64,000 nt of DNA, from positions 32,533 through 96,532 of the forward strand of contig NZ_SJPT01000016.1 of NCBI RefSeq assembly GCF_007860095.1, given 5' to 3'. Of this stretch, positions 21,338 to 30,829 are shown one piece after another. The translations under genes and the position numbers were made by a program. The notes under the pieces are model-generated. The model had not been told where the DNA came from. It saw only the letters and a program-made list of their open reading frames with translations, and ran no database searches. Numbering within the stretch: the first letter of the stretch is position 1; each line of letters begins with the position of its first letter. The stretch is from Novipirellula galeiformis. GTDB taxonomy: Bacteria; Planctomycetota; Planctomycetia; Pirellulales; Pirellulaceae.

Positions 21338-22360
21338 ATGGCTAAAGGATTGTTCACTCAGGGGATGTGCGTCCTGCTCCGTGAGCCGGTTTCGATCGCG
21401 GATTTAGAAGAACGCCTCAAATGTTTCGAGCTGGTTGGACGCCATCAATCGATCGAAGACGATGATGCTCCCGAAACCTTGGTGCTCAAGTATCGCGAAG
21501 AAGTGGGGGGTCATTTGCTCGTAACCCCGTCCCGCTCCCCCTGGCCCGATGACATGGGGGATCCCGATGAGTCTCCCGAACGCTTTGTCGCCTGGTCGCT
21601 CGGCCAATTCGGTCCGCTCGCCTTTCCCGGTTGTTTACAACGCGCCAGCGAACAAACTTGGGGCTGGGAAGACGGCTCCAGCGCGATCAAGCAGCATCAA
21701 GCCCATATTCGCGTCTTGATCTCCTACGTGCTCGGCGTCGAAGAGGCTGGCAGCGACGAAGATGACGCAGATATCCCCCTCGTTCCCGAGGACTACGACG
21801 CCGTCAACGAGATGCAGTTCATTACGCGGGCGGTCACCGAACTTTTGCAATTGCCCCAAGCGATCTGCTATTTCAATCCTGGCGGCGAGGTGCTGCGTGA
21901 GGAAACGGGACTCCGGCAAGGACTCAACTACGCCTGGAGCCACGAGTTGCCACCGTTGGATATGTGGACGAACGTCCGCATTTTCAAGGCAGACGAAGCC
22001 TGGACGTTGATGGACACGGTCGGCAACGGCCAACTTGATTTGCCCGATCTCGAAGCGGTCTACCCGGCCGAAAAGTTTGAACCGGCCGATATCGAGCGTT
22101 TTCTGCGGAACGCATCGCTCTACATGCTGACCTCCGACGAAGAGGTCGAAGATGGTGACACCGCCGATGGGCCTGGCGATTTGACCTGGCAAGCGCTCGA
22201 GTGTGAAGAAGCACTCTCAGATCCGCCGCGTCCCACGATCCGCTGGATCCCGCAAGACGGCGTCGATCCCCCTGAGGAATTTCTAGATCGCGGCGAGGCC
22301 GTGGACGAGTTCGACGAAGACGAACTCGATGAAGATTTTCTTGACGACGACGATCTCTAA
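21338..22360 (+). CDS. DUF4261-like protein with acidic tail
   Basis: 340 residues, divergent from uvrA with a 240-base gap. The N-terminal GMCVLLREPVSIADLEERL and the central segment with HQAHIRVLI...FITRAVTELLQLPQAICYFNPGGEVL resemble DUF4261 proteins, which have no known function. The last 25 residues are almost all Asp/Glu. No signal peptide or membrane segment, so cytosolic. The ATG is preceded by GAGATCGAA, a weak ribosome site. Two copies of the 28 bp repeat follow the stop codon. Confidence 0.6.
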   Translation: MAKGLFTQGMCVLLREPVSIADLEERLKCFELVGRHQSIEDDDAPETLVLKYREEVGGHLLVTPSRSPWPDDMGDPDESPERFVAWSLGQFGPLAFPGCLQRASEQTWGWEDGSSAIKQHQAHIRVLISYVLGVEEAGSDEDDADIPLVPEDYDAVNEMQFITRAVTELLQLPQAICYFNPGGEVLREETGLRQGLNYAWSHELPPLDMWTNVRIFKADEAWTLMDTVGNGQLDLPDLEAVYPAEKFEPADIERFLRNASLYMLTSDEEVEDGDTADGPGDLTWQALECEEALSDPPRPTIRWIPQDGVDPPEEFLDRGEAVDEFDEDELDEDFLDDDDL

Positions 22361-22380
22361 GCCGGAGACGTCGGCAATCG

Positions 22381-22440
22381 CAACCCGACGCGTCAGCGAG
22401 GAACGGCAATCCCAACCCGACGCGTCAGCGAGGGACCGAG
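22381..22440 (+). repeat. Two copies of the 28 bp dispersed repeat
   Basis: CAACCCGACGCGTCAGCGAG at 22381 and again at 22413, the second extending to GGGACCGAG at 22440. The copies are 32 bases apart and lie directly after the DUF4261-like gene. Confidence 0.85.
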
Positions 22441-22473
22441 CCAAGAACGTTATTGCGTCGCGTACGCTTCGGC

Positions 22474-22782
22474 TTAAGCTGCCTTCAATTCGCTTTGAAT
22501 CTGGCTGACCATGCGTGCGGGCAGCGTGGCGTTTTCGCGGCGAATGCCATCGCTACCGTAATAGATGATGGTGTTTTTGTTGAAGTCGCAAATCGCCGTC
22601 AATTTGACACTACGTGGTCCATGCAAGCAAAAGTAAATGCCACACGTTTTCCCACCCCGAACGACTTCGCGTTGAGTCATTGGAAATTGCTTCGATTCAA
22701 GCATCCCTAGTTCGCAAAGCCGGCGTTCGATGTTCGCACAAAGTGTTTGATAGTCGACGCGAGGAGGCGTGATGCAGATCAT
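22474..22782 (-). CDS. Small hypothetical protein
   Basis: 102 residues from the ATG at 22782; a TTG at 22812 would add ten. I do not recognise it. It has a mixed alpha/beta look: a helix VDYQTLCANIERRLCEL, then strands GIYFCLHGPRSVKLTAI and NTIIYYGSDG, and a final helix MVSQIQSELKAA. The strand pattern and normal composition favour a real gene. No signal peptide. It is on the same strand as the lipoprotein gene upstream, with a 200-base gap. Confidence 0.6.
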   Translation of the reverse strand: MICITPPRVDYQTLCANIERRLCELGMLESKQFPMTQREVVRGGKTCGIYFCLHGPRSVKLTAICDFNKNTIIYYGSDGIRRENATLPARMVSQIQSELKAA

Positions 22783-22985
22783 GGATGTAATGACTCGAGG
22801 GGCGACGCCCAATGTTTCACACGACCATGCAATCGGGGGTCAGCACCGCATGGCAGGGTTCGATATCGGCGCCGAGGTGCCTGGAGATTAACGCTCCAAG
22901 ACAAAGATGGACGTCAAGTCCCGCAATCACTGATAAGCCATGTCGATTGTGCCGATTCCGTTCCGAATGACACATTTCGAAAAAA

Positions 22986-23624
22986 TTAGTGATGCAAAAG
23001 GGATTGGCTGCGGTCTGCCTGAGTGATACGACCGAAAATGTCTCGCAAGATTACCTGTTCTAACGAAGCATCTCGACCTAAGGGAATCCAACCGAGCGTT
23101 TGCGGTATATCGTCGATCCGATTTTCTTCTCGAATCAGCGTTCCGTCATGCCGTTTGGACGCGGTCGATTCGGTCGCAAATTGCGTGCGATCGGTATCCT
23201 CGAGGTCTTTTTGAACAATCACTTCGATCACGTAGCCTGCGCCCTGGGGACGCACCGTCACGATCGCCCGACGGCGAATTGATTGCAACGTCGATTGCAA
23301 ACGCTCAAAGCCAGGCGTGCTGTCCTTTTTCCACGGTTCACTCAGCGTCCCACCCACTTGATAGGTGGTTTCTAAACGGCCATCGAGAATGATGCCGTCT
23401 GCATTTTGCACCGGTTGTTCGCGAGCGATACGAAAGTAGTCGTCGACGGCGTCAATGACTTGGGACCAAACGAAGGTGTCCGGAGCCGGTGGTAGTTCCA
23501 ATGGGTTAGGAACGAAGGGCTCGGGAACATTCGTGATCAAGCGATTGGCAATTTGGCCACAGCCGGCAAACAGGACGATGACAAGCGAAATGCACCTTCC
23601 GTATTGGGCAACTCGCTTGTTCAT
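22986..23624 (-). CDS. Hypothetical lipoprotein
   Basis: 212 residues from the ATG at 23624 (the longer reading starts with GTG two codons before). A lipobox LFAGC near residues 18-22 suggests acylation at Cys22. The mature part has one alpha/beta domain with an N-terminal helix (VIDAVDDYFRIAREQ), a strand-rich middle (AIVTVRPQGAGYVIEVIVQKDLED) and a C-terminal ILRDIFGRI helix. It resembles in outline other planctomycete lipoproteins of unknown role. It is downstream of the SurA-like isomerase gene on the same strand, so co-transcription is possible and a role in envelope assembly is a guess. Confidence 0.72.
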   Translation of the reverse strand: MNKRVAQYGRCISLVIVLFAGCGQIANRLITNVPEPFVPNPLELPPAPDTFVWSQVIDAVDDYFRIAREQPVQNADGIILDGRLETTYQVGGTLSEPWKKDSTPGFERLQSTLQSIRRRAIVTVRPQGAGYVIEVIVQKDLEDTDRTQFATESTASKRHDGTLIREENRIDDIPQTLGWIPLGRDASLEQVILRDIFGRITQADRSQSLLHH

Positions 23625-23787
23625 GATCACGGTCTCAACGGCGTAGGCGATTGGCGTTGGGGGAACGCCTAGGAAAGGGAGTGGCGGAGTTCGGCGAGCG
23701 TCTCACGTGGCCGAACCAAGCTCCCGAAACGAAGGATCTCCGGTGACGGCCTTCCGCAAGCGTCACCTTCATTCGTCCTGTTTAGGT

Positions 23788-24966
23788 TTAGAAACGATTC
23801 GCTGCGGCGGGGGTCGCACTTGGACGCGATGCGATGCTCGACGGCAATGGCTTGGCCCCTTCGATGTCGTCGGGGAACAATGACCAAACTTGAACTCGCA
23901 ACTGCATCTCTTTCATCACATTCTTCTGGGATTCCGCAATTTTCTGCTCACGAATTTTCGCCCGAATCTCGTCCTGGACCTCACTGAGCGGAGTGAAACC
24001 CGCCTCCTTGCGACCGAGGACGCGAATGATGTGAAACCCGGTCTCGTCCTCGATGATCTCGCTGAGTGCATTGAGCGGCAGCGAAAAGATTTGTGCATCG
24101 AGCACCTCCGATGCGAGCGATCCCTTGGCGGTCCAATCATGAAGGCCGCCGGAGCTGGCAAAGGGTTCTTGGCTCTTGGCACGAGCGACCGCTTGCACAT
24201 TACCGCCAAAGTAGGCTTCGCGTCCCATGTCCGAGATCGCCTTGATCGCCTCGTCACGAGAAGAGAAGTTGCTATGCAACACCGTCAACTGTTCCCAGTT
24301 CGCCATCGCCGTGCGTCGGTATTCTGCCTGGTGCTCGTTGTAGTACTGAGTGATGTCGGCCAACGAAACGGTGGGGTCTTTATTGACTTTGCTACGGATG
24401 TAGAGGTGCCCCAACATCGCGTCGGTAAAGTCACGTTGTCGTGCCGCTAATGAACTTCCCTTTTGACGCAACAAGGCATCGAGTTCGCTCATGTCATTGG
24501 CTTTGTATTGCTTCTTCAGCTGCGGCAATTCCGACTCGTGGAACATTTGCCGTGCGCGTGCCGCCAGCGTTTCATCGGCCTCGGCGCGTTTCTCTGCACT
24601 TTGGGTCCCCACTTGGTCCAACAAGAAACTCTCTCGCATCATCTTGTTTTGGATGGCCTGAGTCAGCATTCCGCGGGTCAAATTGATCCGTGCAAATTTG
24701 AGTTGGTCTTCGGGAACGCTTTGATTTGCCTTGGCGAGCACTTCGTTGATACGGGCTTCGACCTTGGGGCTGATTTCACCCAGAAAAATCGGCGTCTGTC
24801 CCACCACGGCAATGATTGCCGCAGGGTCCTCGGGAAGGCTGACGCTTTGGACCGCGTCGACTTCCGCTCGCGTCGGGATCTGGGCGCGAGCGTCGACCCC
24901 ACCGCACTGAATTGCGATCAGCACGACGAACACACCAACGAGCCGGTAGTGGTAAAGCGGTTGCAT
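23788..24966 (-). CDS. SurA/PpiC-like peptidyl-prolyl isomerase, secreted
   Basis: 392 residues from the ATG at 24966; the longer frame from 25044 adds 26 unlike residues. A signal peptide covers about 1-28 (ends VDARAQ). A SurA-type N-terminal chaperone helix region follows (ILVGEIS-like PIFLGEISPKVEARINEVL), then a rotamase domain in the last third with GGLHDWTAKGSL, the SLPLNALSEIIEDETGFH strand-turn and IIRVLGRKEAG. This is the parvulin fold, which assists folding of outer-membrane or secreted proteins in the periplasm. The tail is Pro/Ala/Ser rich. Confidence 0.87.
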   Translation of the reverse strand: MQPLYHYRLVGVFVVLIAIQCGGVDARAQIPTRAEVDAVQSVSLPEDPAAIIAVVGQTPIFLGEISPKVEARINEVLAKANQSVPEDQLKFARINLTRGMLTQAIQNKMMRESFLLDQVGTQSAEKRAEADETLAARARQMFHESELPQLKKQYKANDMSELDALLRQKGSSLAARQRDFTDAMLGHLYIRSKVNKDPTVSLADITQYYNEHQAEYRRTAMANWEQLTVLHSNFSSRDEAIKAISDMGREAYFGGNVQAVARAKSQEPFASSGGLHDWTAKGSLASEVLDAQIFSLPLNALSEIIEDETGFHIIRVLGRKEAGFTPLSEVQDEIRAKIREQKIAESQKNVMKEMQLRVQVWSLFPDDIEGAKPLPSSIASRPSATPAAANRF

Positions 24967-25104
24967 TCCTTGCTCTACGCTGAAAAGGAGAGAGGGGGCG
25001 AAACAATCCCATGGCTTGTAGCCCAGTAGCGGAAGCAAACGCAAGATCAGAACGGACCGAGAGTTCGAAAAATCGCTGCGAACATGCCAACACCTCCATC
25101 CCGC

Positions 25105-25593
25105 TTAGAAAATATCGCCGGGGATCCGCTCGCCACGCCCTTCAGATTTTGGCATGGGGTGGTCGATTTCACCTGGACGCAAGTGAGTTTTCTCGGTCAA
25201 TAACCGCATGCTATCGCGGTGATAAAGGTTCGGGATCGTGGTTTCGCCACGACGCAATCGATACAAAATGCAACCCTTGCGGCGGACGAAATACATTCCA
25301 TACACCTCCGCCACAAACAATTCTCGCTCCATCCCCACCCCCACGGTCTCGACCGAGTCGCCAATGTCGATTCCATCGGATTCAACCGCCAACCACAAAC
25401 AGGGACGAAGCCGAAAACGGACCGCTCCGTAGCGATAGTGGTAGTACGTGCCATCAAATGCGTCGCGACGGAACACACGCTCGCTAGGGATGCGACGTGA
25501 AACAATCACCCGATCTTCGGGATGAATGAAATCTTGCCCATCTTCAGGCCAACGTGGAAAGCAACCGTAAACGGGAAGCGGAGGCTGGAGCAT
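25105..25593 (-). CDS. Hypothetical protein, beta-rich
   Basis: 162 residues, not recognised. The middle is strand-rich with many Tyr/Arg (YYHYRYGAVRFRLRPCLWLAVESDGIDIGDSVE), and a second part has YGMYFVRRKGCILYRLRR. There is no signal peptide or membrane helix. The ATG at 25593 is clear. It is upstream of the SurA-like gene on the same strand, about 140 bases away from that gene's start. Composition and even codon use favour a genuine conserved gene of planctomycetes. Confidence 0.65.
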   Translation of the reverse strand: MLQPPLPVYGCFPRWPEDGQDFIHPEDRVIVSRRIPSERVFRRDAFDGTYYHYRYGAVRFRLRPCLWLAVESDGIDIGDSVETVGVGMERELFVAEVYGMYFVRRKGCILYRLRRGETTIPNLYHRDSMRLLTEKTHLRPGEIDHPMPKSEGRGERIPGDIF

Positions 25594-25987
25594 GTTCGAT
25601 CAACGTTGTTTGGGGGAACCGGATCCAAACACGATTGTAGGTGGGATCCCTAATTCCTCCAACCGATTTCGCGAGCAAGCGTCCAACGCGGGTGGGTGTC
25701 ATCTTGGGCTCGTCCCCATCAAGCAGTCGAGTTCGAGGGTAGGATTTGCGTTTGCATCGAATGGCTTGTCCAACCTGCCGCCTGCCTTGGCCATTGAGCT
25801 CAAACCCGAGCCACCCCCATGGCGACCACACCGAAAATTTCCACGCGTCTCGCTACGCCCGCTACCCCGCTTCACCCCGTATAATGGTCCGCTCACCTTC
25901 CACCCATCTCTGGATGCCCGGCCCTCAACAGGCACGGATTATCAGCGTTGGATTTGCGGTTCCCATTGCCATTGACTGGATATCACG
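25594..25987. other. Divergent intergenic region
   Basis: About 390 bases between a minus-strand and a plus-strand gene, expected to hold both promoters. I see no convincing promoter pair, RNA or repeat. Confidence 0.4.
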
Positions 25988-26707
25988 ATGCATCGTTGCT
26001 CTCGAGCGTTTTTCATTCTCTTTGCGTTGCTTTGCAGTTTCGGCCTGGGAACATCGAAACAAGCGGCGAGAGCGGAAACGCTGTTCAACGGAACCGACTT
26101 GTCGGGATGGCATGTCGACGTTCCAGAGCAAGACAATGCACCCGACGTCCCCCCTTCGTTTATCGTTCGCAACGAGATGCTGGTCAGTTTGGGGACGCCG
26201 CGAGGTCATCTGATCACCGACGCATCCCACCAGAACTATCGCTTGGTCGTTCAATATCGCTTTGCGGGCAAACCGGGTAATTGCGGCGTGTTGGTCCACG
26301 CATCCACGCCACGATCGCTCTACAAGATGTTCCCGAAGTCGATCGAAGTACAAATGAACCACGAACATGCAGGTGATTTTTGGTGCATCGTCCAAGACAT
26401 CACCGTTCCCGACATGGTCAAACGGCGTGGCCCCAAAGAGAACTGGGGCATCACCGAAGGCAAAGGCCGCCGGATTCTCAATCTGACGGACGGCAGCGAA
26501 AAACCACTCGGCCAATGGAATGAAATGGTCATCGAGTGCCTAGGCGACGAGGTTAAAGTCTGGGTCAATGGCGACTTCGTCAATCACGGTACTCATTGCA
26601 CGGCTTCGAAAGGCCAGATCGCGATCCAAGCCGAAGGCGCTGAAGTTGAATTCCGTAAACTCGAGATCGAGTCGATCGAAAAACTGTCCGACGACGACGC
26701 GTTCTGA
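25988..26707 (+). CDS. Secreted DUF1080 (3-keto-disaccharide hydrolase-like) protein
   Basis: 239 residues. A signal peptide covers about 1-28. The DUF1080 concanavalin-like fold is shown by LFNGTDLSGWHV at the start of the mature protein, a central YRFAGKPGNCGVLVHAS, PKSIEVQM, and the closing VKVWVNGDFVNHG and GQIAIQAEGAEVEFRKLEI. Family members bind or cleave sugars at the cell surface, often as 3-keto-glucoside hydrolases. The sodium/solute symporter gene starts 134 bases downstream on the same strand, and the pair may import the product. Confidence 0.9.
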   Translation: MHRCSRAFFILFALLCSFGLGTSKQAARAETLFNGTDLSGWHVDVPEQDNAPDVPPSFIVRNEMLVSLGTPRGHLITDASHQNYRLVVQYRFAGKPGNCGVLVHASTPRSLYKMFPKSIEVQMNHEHAGDFWCIVQDITVPDMVKRRGPKENWGITEGKGRRILNLTDGSEKPLGQWNEMVIECLGDEVKVWVNGDFVNHGTHCTASKGQIAIQAEGAEVEFRKLEIESIEKLSDDDAF

Positions 26708-26841
26708 TCTCCCGCAGTGGAACATGGCAAGACATTCGAGCTAGTAGACTGGCCGAATCACGTTGACGCGTTCCGCTACAGCCCAATCCCTTCATGCCTC
26801 GTTCGTCGCTTCGATTGCCCCCCCTCAGATAAGTACTCCGT

Positions 26842-28707
26842 ATGATCCTCACCGCCATCGACTACGTGATTATCGGGATCTACTTCGCCACCACGATTGG
26901 GATTGGCTTTTGGTTCCGCAATCGAGCCAGCAAGGACATTGCGGAGTATTTTGTCTCGGGACGGTCGTTACCATGGTGGATTGCCGGCACATCGATGGTG
27001 GCCACGACCTTTGCTGCCGACACGCCGCTGGCTGTTACCGGACTAACCATTCAACATGGCTTGGCGGGCAATTGGGTTTGGTGGTCGTTCGCGCTCGGTG
27101 GCATGATTACCGTGTTCGTCTATGCCAAACTGTGGCGACGATCCGGCGTGATGACCGATGTCGAGTTAGTGGAATTACGCTATTCGGGCAAACCCGCGGC
27201 ACTGCTGCGTGGTTCGCGCGCGATCTACGTTGCACTGATCGTCAATCCGATCATCATCGGTTGGGTGACCTCGGCGATGTTCATGGTGCTCGACGAGACG
27301 ATCTTGTTCGAATTACCCGCATCGACGTTTGAACAAACGATATTCGGCGAAGGCGCGTTGTCGGTTCGGCCTTGGTTGATCATTTTTGGCACGCTGGCAA
27401 TGGTCGGTGTCTATGGGACGCTCTCGGGCATGTGGGGCGTCGCGGTCGCCGATGCATTGCAATTCTGCCTGGCGATGTTCGGCTGCATTGCCTTGGCGTG
27501 GCTTGCGATCGCGCACTTCGGCGGCCCTTCGCAATTGGAAGCCAAGGTGATCGAAAACTTTGGCGAAGGGGGAACCGCCGCCTTCGACTTGATTCCCGAT
27601 TTCTCGGGCGACAACGCTTGGTTGCCGCTGCATGTGTTTTTACTGTTGTTATTGGTGCAGTGGTGGGCAACGTGGTATCCCGGCGCCGAACCCGGTGGCG
27701 GCGGCTTTATCGTCCAACGGATGGCGGCGTGTAAGGACGAACGCCATTCGCTACTGGCAACGCTATGGTTTCAGATCGCTCACTATTGCGTACGCCCCTG
27801 GCCTTGGTTGATCGTGGCATTAGCGGCACTGGCGATGTACCCCGAACTGCGCCAAAGCGAGCTTGCCGACCCGGCGTTCAACTCCGGCGTTGGGTTCCCC
27901 CGAGTGATGCGCGACCTCAGCCCACCGGGACTCCGCGGTCTGTTAACCGTCACCTTCTTTGCCGCGTTCATGTCAACCCTCAGCACGCAAATGAACTGGG
28001 GTGCATCCTACTTGGTGCGCGATGTCTACCAGCGATTCCTGCGGCCCGATGCCACCGAAAAGCAATTGAACCGGGCCTCTCGCTATGCGTCGCTGATCGT
28101 ATTGTTGGCCGGGGGTGTGGCATCGGTGCTGATGTTTGGCCAATCGGTCGACGCCGCTTGGCGATTGTTATTGGCCCTCGGCGCAGGCACCGGCGCGGTG
28201 TTCATGTTGCGCTGGTTTTGGTGGCGCATCAACGCTTGGAGCGAAATCGTTTCGATGTTTGGATCGCTCGTGTTTTTCTTGACCGTCGAACCGCTTGCCG
28301 TCGCCACAGGGCTGGCGAATTCCGATGGCGTCGGTCCGGTCCTAGGCCCGGAGGTCAAAATGTTCGCTGTTGCCATGATGACCATCGTGCTGTGGGTGCT
28401 GGTGACTTGGCTCACTCCGCCAGTCGATTCCGACACGCTCGATCGGTTCTATCAAAAGGTCCGACCGGGTGGCCCATTTTGGAAACCCGTCTCCAAACGC
28501 AATCCCGAGGTACAGGTTGATACCGACGTCGGACTCTCGATCTTTGCCGCCCTTTGCGCAACCGGAATCGTTTACACGGTGTTACCCGGCATTGGAAACC
28601 TGATCTTCGGGCACTACCAATCCGCGTTGCTGTGCGGCGGCATCGCGATTGCATTGACCGTGGTGGTGGCAATCTTGGTCAAGCGATTGACGCAAGTCAG
28701 TTCGTAG
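26842..28707 (+). CDS. Sodium:solute symporter (SSS family)
   Basis: 621 residues with about 13-14 transmembrane helices. The start IDYVIIGIYFATTIGIGF, SGRSLPWWIAGTSMVATTFAADTPL and the region FMSTLSTQMNWGASYLVRDVYQRF (sodium-binding helix 8 area of the LeuT fold) are typical of the SSS family. Solutes of the family include sugars, amino acids and vitamins; with a DUF1080 protein upstream a sugar or sugar acid is likely but unproven. The ATG sits 5 bases after an AAGTACTCCGT stretch with no strong ribosome site. Confidence 0.9.
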   Translation: MILTAIDYVIIGIYFATTIGIGFWFRNRASKDIAEYFVSGRSLPWWIAGTSMVATTFAADTPLAVTGLTIQHGLAGNWVWWSFALGGMITVFVYAKLWRRSGVMTDVELVELRYSGKPAALLRGSRAIYVALIVNPIIIGWVTSAMFMVLDETILFELPASTFEQTIFGEGALSVRPWLIIFGTLAMVGVYGTLSGMWGVAVADALQFCLAMFGCIALAWLAIAHFGGPSQLEAKVIENFGEGGTAAFDLIPDFSGDNAWLPLHVFLLLLLVQWWATWYPGAEPGGGGFIVQRMAACKDERHSLLATLWFQIAHYCVRPWPWLIVALAALAMYPELRQSELADPAFNSGVGFPRVMRDLSPPGLRGLLTVTFFAAFMSTLSTQMNWGASYLVRDVYQRFLRPDATEKQLNRASRYASLIVLLAGGVASVLMFGQSVDAAWRLLLALGAGTGAVFMLRWFWWRINAWSEIVSMFGSLVFFLTVEPLAVATGLANSDGVGPVLGPEVKMFAVAMMTIVLWVLVTWLTPPVDSDTLDRFYQKVRPGGPFWKPVSKRNPEVQVDTDVGLSIFAALCATGIVYTVLPGIGNLIFGHYQSALLCGGIAIALTVVVAILVKRLTQVSS

Positions 28708-28767
28708 CCGCGGTCGCGTGGAACTCATTGACCGAATCATCGCCCGCCACCGCGGTGTTGAAATCCT

Positions 28768-28797
28768 GTAGCGGGACCGGTCATCGATCCCGTTACA
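28768..28797 (+). terminator. Hairpin between convergent genes
   Basis: TGTAGCGGGA pairs with TCCCGTTACA around a short loop, between the converging symporter and DUF4886 genes. There is no T tract, so its role in ending transcription is only likely from position. Confidence 0.4.
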
Positions 28798-28876
28798 AGC
28801 ATGGCTGAAAATCCCGATTCCCCCCCCGCGTTTCGGAATGGATCCGAAAGCGAAAGAGACTCGGTTACATTGACAC

Positions 28877-30829
28877 TCAGTCGTAGCTAACGTGAATGCG
28901 TTGGCAATCGGGATCTTCCTCGCTCGCCTCGCCGACGGCATCAACCGGGTGGTTGTATAAGTAACGCCAAACGGGATCGAACCGCAATTCCCCGTTTGCG
29001 TCTTTCGGAGAAGAGCCACCGGGAGTGACCGAGCCATGCGCACGTCGGGCGTCGCCCCCCACATCGGCTGCGGTGATCAAGCGGCGCGAGTTTTCGTACG
29101 GCGGCGGTGTCGAGTCGACGTTGACGATCGGGCCAAACGCATGCAATCCCAACATTTCCCATGAACGGCAATAGTGGTCGCCGGTCCAGCCGCCATCGAG
29201 CACATGAGTGAATCCAAAAAATCGGTTCGCGGGAGTCGCCGAGGGCAAGCTCTGCCAATCTTGGTCTTGGTCTCTCGGGCCGCACAACATCACGACTCGA
29301 TCGACGCGTTGGTGTTGGGCGAATCGCGCCGCCGTCGTACTACCGTGCGAAGCCCCCGTCACAATGATCTTGTCCCAACGTAACCGCGATCCATCGTCGG
29401 CCAAGAACTGTTCCCAATTGCCTTGCGGATTCTCTTTGGAAAGCCACAGCACCATTTGACGGGCACGCTCGGCAGCTCCGTCCGGGGGCAATAGATCCAA
29501 TTCATCGCTGAAATCCAAGCCGGTTGCGGCCTCCAACCGAATACGTCCTCGCGCGTACGCGTCGGCGGGCCGCGGCTGAGCCAGTTTGCCGAACCAGCCT
29601 CGTGCGTAACTGACCCCGATCGCGTGAATGCCATACTCGTTCAAACGCTCGAACAACCCGCTGTTATGGCCCATCAACCAAATGGCTAACTTTCCCTGCG
29701 GCGCCACTCGTGTATCGACCGACGCAAACTCCATATCCGCAGGCTTCTCACGACTTCCCGAGACAAAACCAATCTTGGGGTACTCGCCGGTACGTGAATC
29801 GATTTCACTGGCGCGAACACGAAACTGATACCGCTGTGGCGACGGGTCGTCCCACGCGGTCGTTGGTTCGTTGGGAATGCCGCGAACCACATCACCCCCT
29901 TGCTGAGCCGCCTGGTGGGCGACCGTTTGCAAAAACGCCGCGTACTTGGGGTCGAGCTTGTCTGGAACAAAGCGATTGCCAACCACACTTTCTGCGAACA
30001 AGCCCTCGAACCAGACACACGCTCCCAAATATTCACCGGCCAAGTTCGCATGATGGCCGTCCATCCGCAGTTGTTGCTTGCCATCACGCTTGAGCCAGCG
30101 GTATCCGACGTGCAGCGAATGCAGTGATTCGGGACGATCGGGAAATTTAAATTGCGTCGCGTCAAACTCCGCCGGAGCGCGATACCCATAGTTCGGATCG
30201 TTGTCCGCAATCCAAAACGCGTCGCCCACCGGAATTCGGCGCGCCGACAACTCCGCCACAATCGTGCGATAAGCCTCACTCAGTCCTTCGTACATCGCCT
30301 GTTGCGTCGCGGGTTCGCCTTCGGGAGTGCTCGAGCGATGGAATCGCGGGTCATCGTTGCGATAAGCCCAAGTCTGATGGACCAACAACCTTGCTTGGGG
30401 AGCGTAGCGATGGATGATGTCGGCTAACTGCTCCGCATACGGGCGGTACGTCTCGATGTCATGGCTCTTGATGCTGACCTGCTGGATCGTGACGAAGTCC
30501 CAAGGCTCGCTCTGCAACGCTTCTTGCAGACTCTCGCCACTCGAGTACTTTGCCGAGCGATCACTACGATCCTGCTCAAAGGCGAGCGCTTTGGCCGCAT
30601 GCAGTTCGAGCGGCGATCCACCAATCGACAACATTTTGTGAGTCAACTTGTGACCTGCCGCCTCCGTAATCTCGCCCAAATACCGCGTCGCATTTCGAGT
30701 AAAACTGTTCCCGATCGTGAGAATGCGAACATGCTTCGGCGAGTCCACCTTGGGATCCGCACCAGACGACTCGCACGCCCCCAGCACGGTGCATGCGAGG
30801 AACCAAAGGAATATTCGTGATCGAAACAT
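28877..30829 (-). CDS. Lipoprotein fusing a DUF4886 SGNH-like domain to an alpha/beta hydrolase
   Basis: 650 residues from the ATG at 30829; the TTG at 30874 only adds residues before the signal. A lipobox LGAC lies near residue 18. Domain 1 (~30-300) is DUF4886/SGNH-like: RILTIGNSFTRNATRYL holds the block I serine, WDFVTIQQVSIKS is block II, and HANLAGEYLGACVWFEGL the likely block V. Domain 2 (~330-640) is an alpha/beta hydrolase with nucleophile elbow VTGASHGSTT and a late His in DGGWTGDHYC, resembling BPSS1187-type proteins. The two catalytic domains in one chain suggest deacylation followed by ester cleavage on a shared surface substrate. Substrate unknown. Confidence 0.8.
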   Translation of the reverse strand: MFRSRIFLWFLACTVLGACESSGADPKVDSPKHVRILTIGNSFTRNATRYLGEITEAAGHKLTHKMLSIGGSPLELHAAKALAFEQDRSDRSAKYSSGESLQEALQSEPWDFVTIQQVSIKSHDIETYRPYAEQLADIIHRYAPQARLLVHQTWAYRNDDPRFHRSSTPEGEPATQQAMYEGLSEAYRTIVAELSARRIPVGDAFWIADNDPNYGYRAPAEFDATQFKFPDRPESLHSLHVGYRWLKRDGKQQLRMDGHHANLAGEYLGACVWFEGLFAESVVGNRFVPDKLDPKYAAFLQTVAHQAAQQGGDVVRGIPNEPTTAWDDPSPQRYQFRVRASEIDSRTGEYPKIGFVSGSREKPADMEFASVDTRVAPQGKLAIWLMGHNSGLFERLNEYGIHAIGVSYARGWFGKLAQPRPADAYARGRIRLEAATGLDFSDELDLLPPDGAAERARQMVLWLSKENPQGNWEQFLADDGSRLRWDKIIVTGASHGSTTAARFAQHQRVDRVVMLCGPRDQDQDWQSLPSATPANRFFGFTHVLDGGWTGDHYCRSWEMLGLHAFGPIVNVDSTPPPYENSRRLITAADVGGDARRAHGSVTPGGSSPKDANGELRFDPVWRYLYNHPVDAVGEASEEDPDCQRIHVSYD

